From contig CM073520.1 in the NCBI GenBank assembly GCA_037074615.1, positions 35,397,527-35,461,526 of the forward strand: 64,000 nucleotides of DNA. Reading direction: 5' to 3'. The DNA comes from Leucaena leucocephala. Lineage: Eukaryota > Streptophyta > Magnoliopsida > Fabales > Fabaceae. A model generated the notes under the pieces. The model made no database searches, was not told the origin of the DNA, and saw only the letters and a list, made by a program, of their open reading frames with translations. The translations under genes were made by a program, and so were the position numbers. Of the stretch, positions 11,501 through 22,618 are shown one piece after another; the first letter of the stretch is position 1, and every line of letters starts with the position of its first letter.

Positions 11501-12867
11501 TGGTATATTTCAGAAGTACTATTTGCTAAAATTTCTATCACTTTGAGAAATGAAACATGTTTGCACAATGAGATGATGTTTGCTGCTATAAATGCGTGAA
11601 GGTATTCCTACATGCAGTAATGGCAAAGAAGAGAAAGATGCAGCTGAGATGTCGTGACATGGAGTGGTGGATGAGGAGGAGGCAGCTGCCATCCCATTTG
11701 AGACACAGAGTTCGCCATTTTGAGCGTCTCAGATGGGCCGCCATGGGAGGAGAGGACGAAATGGAATTGATCAAGGACTTGCCTGAAGGTCTCAGGAGGG
11801 ACATCAAGCGCTTTCTATGCTTAGACCTCATAAAAAAGGTAACAACGCTTGCAAAATATTGTACCCTACCTAAAAAACTAGCTAATGAATTGAAAGAACC
11901 AACCTTAAGTACCCTGCCCTAAAAGCTAGCTGATAAATATTGTTATTTTAGTGGGATCCTAAGTGGGATGGAGAACTATAACCTACCCCAAAAGTTAATT
12001 GATGAAATAGGATAATTAACAGATTTCAATATCTATTGATCATCATATATTATTCAATGTGGGACTTGGTATTGCAAATAGAAAACTGAACATAGCCTTA
12101 ACAATTTCAAACTTAATAAGAGGTACAAAGAAGTAAAGGGAAGAGTTATTAGTGGCATAGCAATTGACCCCATTGCATCTTCATTTTGATAGGTACCTCT
12201 GTTCCACAACTTGGATGATCTTATTCTTGACAACATCTGTGACAGGGGTAAACCCTTAATCTTCTCTAAAGATGAAAAGGTACAAACCCATTTTGTATTA
12301 AACAAGAATTGATCGCTAGCTACCGTTTTGTTTAATTAGCTAGTGAATGCCACTGTACATGCCATGTGAATGAAACAGATAATCAGAGAAGGAGACCCAG
12401 TGAGAAGGATGGTGTTCATTGTTCGAGGACGAATAAAACGCATCCAAAGCCTAAGCAAAGGCGTGATAGCGACCAGTAACCTTGAAGTAGGAGGCTTCCT
12501 GGGTGATGAGCTGCTGTCATGGTGCCTTCGCCGGCCGTTTGTAGACCGGCTTCCGGCATCCTCGGCTACATTTGTATGTGTTGAAGCAACAGAAGCATTT
12601 GGCCTGAGTGCTGAACACCTTAAGTACATTACTGATAACTTCCGCTACAAATTTGCTAATGAAAGACTCAAGAGAACAGCCAGATATTACTCATCCAATT
12701 GGCGAACCTGGGCTGCTGTTAACATCCAACTTGCTTGGCAAAATTACAGGAAGAGGAGTAAAGGTTCAGTGATTTCTGTAACTGATGAAAATGGAGTCAC
12801 TGAACGCAGGCTAATGCAATATGCTGCAATGTTCATGTCAATAAGGCCACATGACCATCTTGAATAA
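8507..12867 (+). CDS. CNGC2: Cyclic nucleotide-gated ion channel 2 (CNGC2/DND1 orthologue)
   Basis: This is a plasma-membrane, Ca2+-permeable cation channel that in Arabidopsis acts in calcium signalling and immunity (the dnd1 mutant). The eight-exon model is 8507-8535, 8671-9274, 10195-10410, 10500-10816, 11368-11479, 11602-11838, 12193-12279 and 12379-12867, encoding 696 residues against about 726 in Arabidopsis. Visible marks are the Cys-rich ECYACTQVG leader, LDPRSKRVQSWNRA before S1, an S4-like helix LPKLIREERIKL, the pore segment SNSLAVKILYPIFWGLMTL, then a cyclic-nucleotide-binding domain (IIREGDPVRRMVFIVRGR, FLGDELLSWCL) and an IQ-like calmodulin site AVNIQLAWQNY. The C terminus is MFMSIRPHDHLE. 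The start is a 29-nt microexon (MPAFSFSLLR) spliced to WIGR, matching the Arabidopsis R-W-I-G junction. The upstream ATG at 8488 is out of frame. The filter reads GNI where Arabidopsis CNGC2 has AND. Confidence 0.95.
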
Positions 12868-13160
12868 GTGGCTTAAGTGTCATGTTTCATTCGGTTTCTT
12901 GATAAAAGAAAAATAAAAAACCTAGTTTAAATCAATTAATTTTTATTTTTCCTCAATCCAATCGTAATTCTGAACTTGCAATAGATGTCTAGTCATAGGA
13001 AGGAAAAGACAACAAATTGAGCACATGCGGTTGTAATTTGTATATTAGTTCTCTTATTTGAATCGTTTTATATAACCTGAAGGCAATGAGAAAATGGCTT
13101 TGGAGCGAAGAATAAACATGGCTAACGCGGCCATGAAGGGGATTCAGTACATTGTGATAG

Positions 13161-13169
13161 CATACATAC

Positions 13170-13224
<55 letters not shown>
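13161..13224. repeat. (CATA)n(TA)n compound microsatellite
   Basis: About five CATA units pass directly into about 21 TA units, with a sharp boundary near 13183. The tract is directly visible. Confidence 0.95.
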
Positions 13225-13226
<2 letters not shown>

Positions 13227-13754
13227 AAGGGGTGGTATTGAAAATAAATTTTTAAGGTTTTGGAATATTGATATTTAAGATGAAAAATATATTTTGATTT
13301 TAAGGCTAAAAGAAAAGCAGATAGGTTTAGTCCCACTTTGATTACTTTAATTTTTTTTTTTTCAACTTATAAGTTCAAAGATTAGGCGGTTAGGCCGAAA
13401 AAACTTTGACTATAAAGAATCAATGATTTTTTTTTTTAAGTATTTTATATATCTATTAATATATATACAATTAGACAACCATTTATAGATATACAGGAAG
13501 AATCTATTCTCAATTTTTAACAGATATATCTATAGCGAGAGAGATAATATAAATTTTAAAATTAATATATAATAATAAGATTCAATAAATAAATAATATA
13601 TATATATATATATATAGAAAAAGAATTCCTGATGTTCTATGATTTGAAGTCTATTTCTTGCAATTTTATTTTTTGGAAATCAGGTACAAAAATTGGTTCA
13701 AATGTGATATTATTTACAATGTGACTAAAATATTTTCTCATTTAAAGTAATTGA

Positions 13755-14545
13755 TAGTGCACTCAGTGATTTATAATATTTTTTTTAAATGCGTTGAGTA
13801 TCTTAAAATAATTTATAATGTACCCAATATTATAAAATATTTTTCAAGTGCACCTAGCATTCTAAAATATTTTTTCAGGTGCGCTTAGTGTCGTCAAGTA
13901 ATTTTTGATATGTCCAATACTCTAAAGTATTTTCTCAGGTGTACTAGTGTCATAAAATATATAATACATTATTTATTGTTTATTTTCCTATGTTCTTCAA
14001 TATCTATGGGTAGGTAAAATAATTTGCGGCATTCTTTTCACTTTATTCAAGCTTTCTTTTTTCTTCTTCTTTAAATATTTTCAACTAGCAAGTAAAATAA
14101 TTCATAGTCTTCTTTTTATATTGTTCAAAATTTTAGAACAAAAATTAATATTTTTCTTCTTTTTATATTGTTTATCAGAATTTGATAAGAAAATGAAGAA
14201 TTGAAGGGAAAAAGAGAGACAATTTGAGATAGAACAAAGGGGTAAATGAGATAAAATGAAAAAAAATGCGGTATAGATAGTAAAGGAATGGGAGAATTTA
14301 GTCATCTTTTTTTAGATTAAAATAAAGTTGAATAAGCATTTAATGGACAAAATTAATGATTATGTTATTTGTGGATGATATTATATTATTTTAAATACTT
14401 TAATAGTGAAATTATACTATAAATTATTTTATGGCACTATTTACACATTGAAAAAAACTTTAGAATATTGGGCGCACCATAAATTGCTTTGAGACACTGG
14501 CCGCATCTAAAAAAATATTTTAGGATATTAGATATACCTTAACCC
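13755..14545. repeat. Foldback structure whose arms are degenerate ~32 bp tandem repeats
   Basis: From 13755 to 13970 a unit of the type GTGCRCYYAGTRTTNTAAAATA followed by TTTTTTCAG recurs six or seven times with heavy divergence. From 14405 to 14545 the same unit occurs about three more times in reverse orientation. The ~430 bp between the arms is unrelated AT-rich sequence. This suits a foldback-type transposon; no target-site duplication was identified. Confidence 0.55.
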
Positions 14546-15098
14546 TTAATAATATTTATATATATAACCATTATCTAGATTAAAATTAGGTAGATAATAT
14601 TTTAAAAATTCAAATGAGTAGAAAAAATAAATAAAAAAACTAATTCACTTCTAAAATAAAAAAAATTAATAAATTAATAGTTTTAACTAGAATAAATTTG
14701 AACTAGGAAATAAAAAAGAATAATGAAATAAAGACTGTTAGTTATAATAAAACTCATTTTACTTTGTTAGACAGTTTTCAGATTTTCTTGGGCCAACGTC
14801 AGAATTTTAAGATCTTGGTAAAGAATCTGTGTACATGACAAGAATATACTAACAGTTTTTACCAAAAAAAGAAAAAAAGAATATACTAACAGTTTCGTTT
14901 GGAATCTTACTCCATTTAAAGCGAGCTTAATTTAAAAAACCCGCGAATGGAGGCAATGGGGGTTTCGCGGCGTTGCAAAACCACCGATCCATGTCCGATG
15001 TTGAAGGATTTCACTCGATCCTAAATATGGATATCTGGAACGGAAGTGAGGCTAAAAATCTCCCTCAAGTTGGGGAAAGATTTCTGCCAATCCCATTC

Positions 15099-15847
15099 CC
15101 AATTTTCTCTCTTCCTTCGCCTCTTTTTTCTCACCCTCCAAAACGCCACAATGAAGCTCGTCATCATCGCCTTCCACCCTCCACCCTCCACCAACCTCCA
15201 ATTTATTCATTTCTCTAGCTTTTCTAGGGTTTCCTTGTTCTTTACTTCTCATGGAAATTCATTAGGAACCCTAGATTGATTCTGCTAGTCTTCTGCTCCT
15301 CCATTGATGACGGTTACCAGCTCTGCAGCTACTCCATGTTCAGTGCAGGTACCTTATTTCATCCCCTCCCTTCTGTCTCGCTTCCCTGTTTGCCCAAATG
15401 CCATGGATTAAGAAGTGTTGATTTTTGCAGAGCTTTATGCAATCAAGTGGTTGGTAAATATAGTTTGTGATGTCACCCTCATTTTAGCGCTCTTGTTTCC
15501 ATACTTTGCTGAAGTCACCAGCATTTCAGTTAGAATCAAACTCGAAGGCATTTTAGCCAAAAAATTGGGAAATATAATGAACAGCTGTCATAAGAAGTTA
15601 TTCAAAATTGGTGTTCAATCCCACTTACCAAAAAGATAACAAGAAAACACCCCCTCCCCCAATATTTTCTACTAAAAATTTGACTATTTTTTTCTGGTTG
15701 TGGCAGCTTTGTGACTTCCTTAACTTAGAATTTATGCATTTTTAGTACAATATATTTATGCATTTTTAGTACAATATTTTGGCTGTCTCAATCAATTTTT
15801 TTCCATAGGTATCTTGTCATCAGTGAGGATTGTAACTTATCAACCTA
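15099..15847 (+). promoter_or_regulatory. Probable PTEN1 5' UTR with an intron
   Basis: A pyrimidine-rich tract at 15099-15345 contains CTAGGGTTT and CCCTAG motifs common in plant leaders. A donor CAG|GTACCT at 15349 and an acceptor CCATAG at 15808 would remove an intron of about 460 bp and leave 39 nt before the ATG at 15848. An ATG at 15307 would then open an 18-codon upstream frame spanning the junction and ending at TGA before the main start. The intron also holds a short tandem repeat with TTTATGCATTTTTAGTACAA twice. This is inference from splice signals only. Confidence 0.4.
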
Positions 15848-18800
15848 ATGGGGTTGAGATCTACAAAGGAGGGGACACCCAAAATTGAAAACCTGAGTTT
15901 ATATAGTCACTTGATCAATTACCTCACAAAAAATTTATATATTCGCAATTTGGTATCCAAGAAACGGCGGAGAATGCTCATTGCTGGGTATGATCTTGAC
16001 ATGTCATATATCACTGATCGATTGCTAGCAATGTCATTTCCTGCAGAACGTATGCGAGCAATGTATAGAAATCCTCTCTGGCAGGTCAAATCTGTGCTGG
16101 ATATGAGACATTATGATCACTATAAGGTGCACCTCGTTAACACATGATCATATTTAATGTAAAACATTATCAGATTATCCCTCCATACATTATTTAGCAT
16201 AGTTCAATAGTGTATTTCTTTTATATTTCAGATATATAATCTATGTATAGAAGAGAATTATGATCCAGCACACTTTTATGGCCGTGTGGAAGAATATCCC
16301 TTTGATGACAACCGTGTACCACCTCTTGAAATGATCAAGAACTTCTGTGAAAGTGTGCATTCGTGGTTATCAAGTGACCCAAAAAATATTGCCGTCATTC
16401 ATTGCATGGTATGATATTTCACACTTACAATTAGAATCTTGAGATTTTTTTTTTAAAAATGTATTATCTTTGACAGCTTTTTTATTGGTTCTTCAATTTA
16501 ACATTTTTTATTTCATTCCCAGACAAATATATAACTGAGATTATTTGCAATCCAGATATTATTAGTGGAATCCAGAGATTTATTTTTATTTCTCTGAATC
16601 CAGTATAGATATACGAGTTGAACAGCTTAAGAAATTGGTATTCTACCCTCATGAATGGTGCTTCAACATGTTCTTTATGGATAATTTTTCCCTGCCATGT
16701 TACTGATTACCTTAAAGTCTTGTGGTGGTGTACTTTTAGTGATGACTTAAGCTCAAATTATAAAAAATATAAATATACTGTTCAACTATTTTGATGCATA
16801 TCTAAAACTGGATCCAGACCATGCATTTCTGCAATCTTACTAGTGAACTGTGGTAAAAAGACGTTTGAGATCATTCCTTTACTGGAATTATTCAGGTGCT
16901 CACATTGTGTACAAATCAGGTTCTCAACAAGTTTATTTATTTTTGTTTCACTAGCCACGTCTTGTTTTTATCAAAATGACTTAAATTATGCAGGCAGGGA
17001 AGGGTAGAACTGGCTTGATGGTATCTTCATACCTAGTTTATAGCGGCATGTCGACAGATGAGGCTCTTCAATTGTATGCTGATAGACGGACAACCAATAA
17101 CGAAGGAGTAAGTCATGTTAGGTATAGTCCCAACAATTTGAAAGGTTCACTTGTCAAAGTTTTCAGCAACCCACAAGTTTGAATAATATCACTTCATATA
17201 TTTTTAAAAACCAATGATAACTTGATGAATGGTAAACTAATAAGGCTGTTTTATGTGGTTATGACATTAAAATTCCATGTTTGTCAACCTCAATTAATGA
17301 AAATGCAGAACTTATTTTTGGCCTGTTTGGTTGTTGGAAAGGATAGGAATGGAATAGAATAGGGTGATAGAGAATAAAATGGACTAAAACGATAATGATC
17401 ATTGATAGACTTTTCTTTGAGGAGGGCAATGAAGTAATAGAGGTAGGAACAAAGATTGACATCTATAATATAATTAAGCTAGATTTCCAATTTTTAAGGA
17501 GTGATGATTACCATGGGAGACTGTTTTCATGGTTATGGTCAACCAAACATGATCGTATTGGAATAAAATAATTAAAAATTATATTGTGGTATATGATGAT
17601 TACTATGGGAAAGGTTATTCCTAGGAATCATGAGTTGAAGCAAACGGGACCTTAGAGACTAATTAGAATTTGCAAGGAATGAACTTATCGTTAATCAACC
17701 ATTTCATTAATTTTATTTGGGCCAAGAAAACGTTTTATTTATAATAAGCAGGCATATGGATGTAATTCCAAGGTGCAAGGGTTCTTCTCTTGATGTTCCC
17801 CTGAACGAAGTAAAATATTTGTTCTCTTCCTCATTTTAACCGACAAACATGGTATTATAACATGTTAGTATTTCCTTTAGAATATTGTTGTAGTATTTTA
17901 GGAAGTATGGTTTCATACATTTTCTATGTACATAAGCAGCCTGTCTTCATTATTTTGTTTCTTTACTATGTGAAGGTGTCATGTTTCCCATTTATTGCTC
18001 TTTGTTCTTTCTTTCTTTTTCTATTCTTCTATCTCAAGGAGAAGTAATTGAAATTAACAATAGGAAGAAGAAATTAACCGCATTATTGTGGTGTTGGAAC
18101 AGGTATCGATACCAAGCCAACGTCGTTATGTAGGGTACTGGGAAAGTATGCTATCCGTTCCTAGAGGCATCAGGAACGAATCAATAAATGTGAGCTTGCC
18201 TCGACCATGTAGAAGAGAATTGCGGCGAATCCGGCTTTATGATACGATGAATGTTGAAGCGATCTTCTTTGTGATCTTAGAGATGCAGGAGGTTAGTTTA
18301 TTTCAATTTTAGAGGCGAGGATTCTAATTAGAAGACTAAAAGAACCATTGATATATGCCTACATGGAAATGCAGATGCTTAATTAATCAAAACATAAACA
18401 GAATGAAGACTAACATATATCTTTCATTTATCGGCGCAAGTTTGTTTATATTTCATAACCAAATTACATGAAGTTAATAAGAAGCCAAGCTTCAAAGATA
18501 GTTTGAAGAAACTTAGTCCCCCATATGAGCATCCCCATGAAATCAGAATTCACATATGGATTCGTTTATGTATTTTGAATTCCCCTTCCTGATTTGGTCG
18601 TTAAAATATAAGTGAATGAGTTATCTTTTGATAAGAAGTAAGTAATATTTCTCAACTTATGTTCCTATTTGCTTATAGGTTCCCAATCAAGTCTACTGTC
18701 CGTCGGTGGAGATGATTAGGAGCAGCTGCAGACAAATTAAGAAAGGATATCAGCAAACCTACAGTCCTCGCTATTATCTTTCTTATGTTGAAGGTGATGA

Positions 18801-20217
18801 AGATGGACAAGAATCAAAATTAGAGGAACCTCATATTGTAGTTCAAATGGATACCGAGGATCCGGCGATCTACCAAAAATCTTGTCTGGACCATTATTTT
18901 GACAAACCAGTTCAAGTAAGTAGTGCTCAACCTGTTCTTTGTTATTAATCACATGTCATCTGATTAGAAATTTGAAAATTCTTCCCTGCTGTTTCTGGCC
19001 AATTAATTGTTTAGGGAACTGCAGCGTAACAAAAGGTAATTAGAGAAACATTTCTTAATTCATAGATTTTCTTAAAATGAACAAGAAAGCAACTAAAACT
19101 GACATGAGTGGGATACAACAATTAGAAATTGCTAAATCGAAAATTAGCCATAGATATGGCTGCTACTTAGTTGAAAGTGATTGTCTATTCATGTTAAAGA
19201 ACTCCGTTGCTTGTGCATATTCATTTTCAATTCTCATTGTCAACAGCTTACTGGAGATGTTCGTGTCATATTCTACCAAAAAATGATGGGAAGCCGACTT
19301 TTCTACTGCTGTTTTAATACAGCTTTTATTAGGAATGGCTTGCTACAGGTAGGCTCGTTCTTCTTTCAAAGCACTATTATCTGCTTTTTATTATACGACA
19401 TGAATGATTTGTTATATGAAAAAACGATGCTACTCTTGGTATATAACTACAACAAGAAGAACAAGTAATATGTCTGCTGCTAGGAAAATTCTTCTCCGCG
19501 GGTTTGTTTGGGTGGATGATATGGAGAAGGGAATGAAGGAAATGTTTGATTTAGATTTAACACAAAGGGAAGATAATTAAATACTTTACTCTCCTCCTCT
19601 GTCCAACCATAGCACCATAGCCTAACTGTATGTTTAAAAAAGGGTTAATACAATCTTTGGTCCTTCAAGTTTGCCCACATTTTAGTTTTGGTCCCTCAAA
19701 TTTCAAATCATGCGTTTTTGTCTCTTAAGGGGCAAAATGATCTAAGTTTCTATTAAATTAGAGGGACTAATGTTTTATACAGAAAGAAACTTGAGGGGCA
19801 AAAACTTATGGTTTGAAAGAGATCAAAACCAAAATGAGGGCAAACTTGATGGACCAAAGATTATATTAACTTTTTTAAAAAACAAAACTACATTTCAGTG
19901 TCTTTTGGTAGTCAATCTTGGAAGCATTTAGGACTAAGGATTTGGAAACATTTAGGACTAAGGATTTGGAAACATCTCCAATGCTGGTTGAATTGCACAA
20001 AATAGTTACTAACATTGCAGACTCAAGCTTTGACTGTAATCCTAATCCCATTTTGTAATAATTGTAGCTGAAGATGAAAGACTTGGACAAAGTAGGGGGT
20101 AGAGGAAGATCAATCTGTGGGCCATCGTTTTGCTTAGAGCTTCTCTTTGGCCCTGCCAACATGAAACACTCGGCAACTCCATCAAATGATGAAGATTCTG
20201 GGGATGAATATCCTTAA
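15848..20217 (+). CDS. PTEN1: PTEN-type phosphatidylinositol-3-phosphatase, plant PTEN1 class
   Basis: This is a dual lipid/protein phosphatase predicted to remove the 3-phosphate from phosphoinositides. Arabidopsis PTEN1 is needed for pollen development. The seven exons are 15848-16126, 16232-16408, 16994-17107, 18103-18291, 18679-18915, 19247-19348 and 20068-20217, giving 415 residues against about 412 in Arabidopsis. The N-terminal basic patch KKRRRMLIAGYDLDMSYIT leads into the phosphatase domain with the P-loop HCMAGKGRTG. The AGK form, not AGMA, assigns it to the PTEN1 rather than the PTEN2 class. A C2 domain follows (RRELRRIRLYDTMN through LTGDVRVIFYQKMMGSRLFY). The intron after exon 2 splits the P-loop between HCM and AGKGRTG. 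The long acidic tail of PTEN2 is absent, and the C terminus ends DEDSGDEYP. The start MGLRS agrees with the family. Introns 3 and 6 carry transposon-like inserts. Confidence 0.95.
17318..17657. mobile_element. Possible hAT-like MITE in PTEN1 intron 3
   Basis: The segment opens with GGCCTGTTTGGTTG and closes with GAAGCAAACGGGACC, which reads GGTCCCGTTTGCTTC in reverse, so the ends are imperfect inverted repeats. Such GGNCNGTTTG ends are common in plant hAT-type miniature elements. No clear 8 bp target-site duplication was verified. Confidence 0.45.
19633..19880. mobile_element. Foldback MITE in PTEN1 intron 6
   Basis: The left arm begins TTTAAAAAAGGGTTAATACA, and the right arm in reverse reads TTTAAAAAAGTTAATATAAT. 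The arms then stay complementary through ATCTTTGGTCC, TCAAGTTTGCCC and CATTTT(A/G)GTTTTG for about 90 bases each. Almost the whole ~248 bp element would fold into one hairpin. It has no coding capacity. Just downstream (about 19920-19977) a 24 bp unit, CATTTAGGACTAAGGATTTG plus GAAA, is directly repeated. Confidence 0.75.
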
Positions 20218-22618
20218 AAGACTTCAAACGGGTCCTATGCAAAGATGATGATATTACCAAGTTCCAGTCTTGCTCCTTGAATGCAATCATCTATTTTTCT
20301 TTTCCCTGCAGCAATAGTGGCTTGCTATGTTGTTACGAATTAGCGGGGCACTGATGATTCTTTTAGCTGTGTCTTATCGTCAAAGTTTTAATTGGCGTTT
20401 AAGGCATAAGGTTAAAGAAGGAAGCAATTTTGTTATTGGCATAAGGTTAAAGAAGGAAGCAATTTTGTTATTGTTTTAGCATATCAGTATCCATTTAATA
20501 AAAATGCACGGAAGATGATATTGAGCAAATTCTAATGCATAGGTTTTTCAGTTCTCTCATTATCAATCTTTTAAGCTGTTTAAATTTAATTAATTCCTCC
20601 CGTCCTAAATATAAGAGTTAGATAGAGAGTTTATTTTAATTCTAAATATAAAAACCCAATTCACTTTATCTCCTAAAATTATAATTTTCTCCCAAAGTAT
20701 CCTTAGATAATTACAATATTAACAGAATTTCTATTAAAGGTATGTCAAATACAGATGATTAAATATGATATTTTAAGAAGTTGACACATAATCATTATAA
20801 ATATTTAATTTAACTAATTTTTTTAATATATCTAAATTAATTAAATTGGTTTTATATTAAGAAGTGGAAATAATATAATATTTTAGTCAAAAATTCTGAA
20901 AGAGGTAGATAATCTTTGATCCATTCTAGAAGTATAAGGATGCAATCTCAATCATAGTTAGTGATGATTTTACTTTAATCTTTTTGTTTTAAAAAAACAA
21001 TAAGTAGCACATGAGAATTCTTAAATTATATAATATATTGTCTATTCATCAAAAAAAAAAAAAAAGTTTTCAGTTCCTTCAATGAATATCATTGCATCTC
21101 TAGAACCTCTTAGAATTTACCCGTTATACTAATTTACAGATACTCATGCTAATAACATGTCAAAACAAATATAAAACTAATAGATTAATAACATGATAAG
21201 AGCAAACGGAAATTTTAGAGAGATGAAGATAAAATAGTGGATTTTTAATCATATATGTATACAATGATTCATATAAATAATATTTAAATTCTTTGAATTT
21301 TGAGAGGTGATGAAGATCCATAAAATATATAATAATATTTTTAATATATTTTGAAGGTAAGTCTAAGATATTTACTATTAGAAATAATTACTAATTTTTT
21401 CATATTATATATTTTTTAAAAAAGCTTTATTATTGATTATAATTTTTTATATATATACTGTCAAACATCAAATTCTAATTAATTTGAGTACGTTATTACT
21501 TGAGGTGCATTATGAGCAATCCTCTTTGAGCCAAACTTTTTTTTATTACCCATTCGATTTATTAAAATTTTATCTTGATAATATCTGGATTTGATTTACA
21601 TTGCGTATTTAATTAGAGTGAGTGGATTTTTTAATGGGAATTTTCTATATATGTCAATACTTAAATTTAAAATCTCGTTTAAGTGATATTGAATTATTTA
21701 TTATTTAGACTAATTTTTATTGATTCTTTGAGCCAAATTGAGTAACATTAGGGGTGTCCATGTAGGTCTAGGTTTGGTGCCCCAAAACGTCAGTAATGGG
21801 CAATTTCCACGATTCAAATTTTGATACCACCCTCTCTTTCTATAGGATCAAATAAGATATAAAGATGTTGGATGCTTAATTCGAAGCTATCCAAAATTTA
21901 ATTTTTAAATCCAAACTCTATTCGCACTTAATTATTGATCCATGATGACAAAAGAAGTTATCATCTAATTTAAATAAGTTGACTTGGAATATTTTGTGGT
22001 ATATTTCATGATAGGTTGAGAAAATAAAGATAATATATATAAATAATAAAGTTATTAATATTATTGTATTTAAAGTATATAAAAGCCAAGCAATTATGTT
22101 GTATATATTTATAAAAGTAAAAACATACGCAGAATTTATAGAAAAAGGTTCAGATTCTCTCCGTGGCCTCCCTCAATTACATGGGGTTTGTTAAAATAAA
22201 TTATTCTCGTTCGATAGAATAATGAGGACTGGAGATAGTATTATTGAAAATCCATGTTTTATTATAAATTTTATCTGCTATGTTAAAATTACTTTCTTCA
22301 AAAAATATTTTTATATTTAAGGACTTGTACATTCCTGATTCCTTGTTAATCTTAGGAGGAAGTCTTGTTCTGCTTCGGGTCCTCTTCTCCATCCAACAAG
22401 TTAAGGGTCTGGTCCTCCCCTCCTCCCGTCCTAGTTCAATTCATCTCTTTACTCTGAATCTTATTTAATACCGGGATTTTATATCCTTTTCTGTTCCAAT
22501 CTTGGGAAATTTTCGTTGAAAATTAGTTCTTTTCATTGTTAGCGCTTTCATTTGTTGATTATTGAGTGAGAACCGGTGAAGAAATTGTAGAAACAAGACG
22601 ATTCCTTTGGGTCACGAT
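20218..22618. other. Intergenic region between PTEN1 and UFD2
   Basis: No coding sequence was recognised. A 35 bp unit is perfectly repeated in tandem at 20403-20472, probably in the PTEN1 3' flank. From about 20585 the sequence CTCCCGTCCTAAATATAAGAG resembles the ends of common plant miniature transposons, but the other end is unclear. The last ~250 bp before 22619 are pyrimidine-rich and likely the UFD2 leader. Confidence 0.6.
20403..20472. repeat. Perfect 35 bp tandem duplication
   Basis: Two identical adjacent copies of a unit starting GGCATAAGGTTAAAGAAGGA lie at 20403-20437 and 20438-20472, about 190 bp after the PTEN1 stop codon. Perfect identity suggests a recent event. Confidence 0.95.

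Larger units (their letters stand above)
12868..15098. other. Gene-free intergenic region between CNGC2 and PTEN1
   Basis: No reading frame resembles a protein. The region contains a (CATA)n(TA)n microsatellite, a (TA)n tract at 13594-13616 and a pair of inverted arrays of a ~32 bp motif (13755-13970 and 14405-14545). The CNGC2 3' UTR presumably occupies the first few hundred bases, but no clear poly(A) signal was chosen. Confidence 0.6.
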
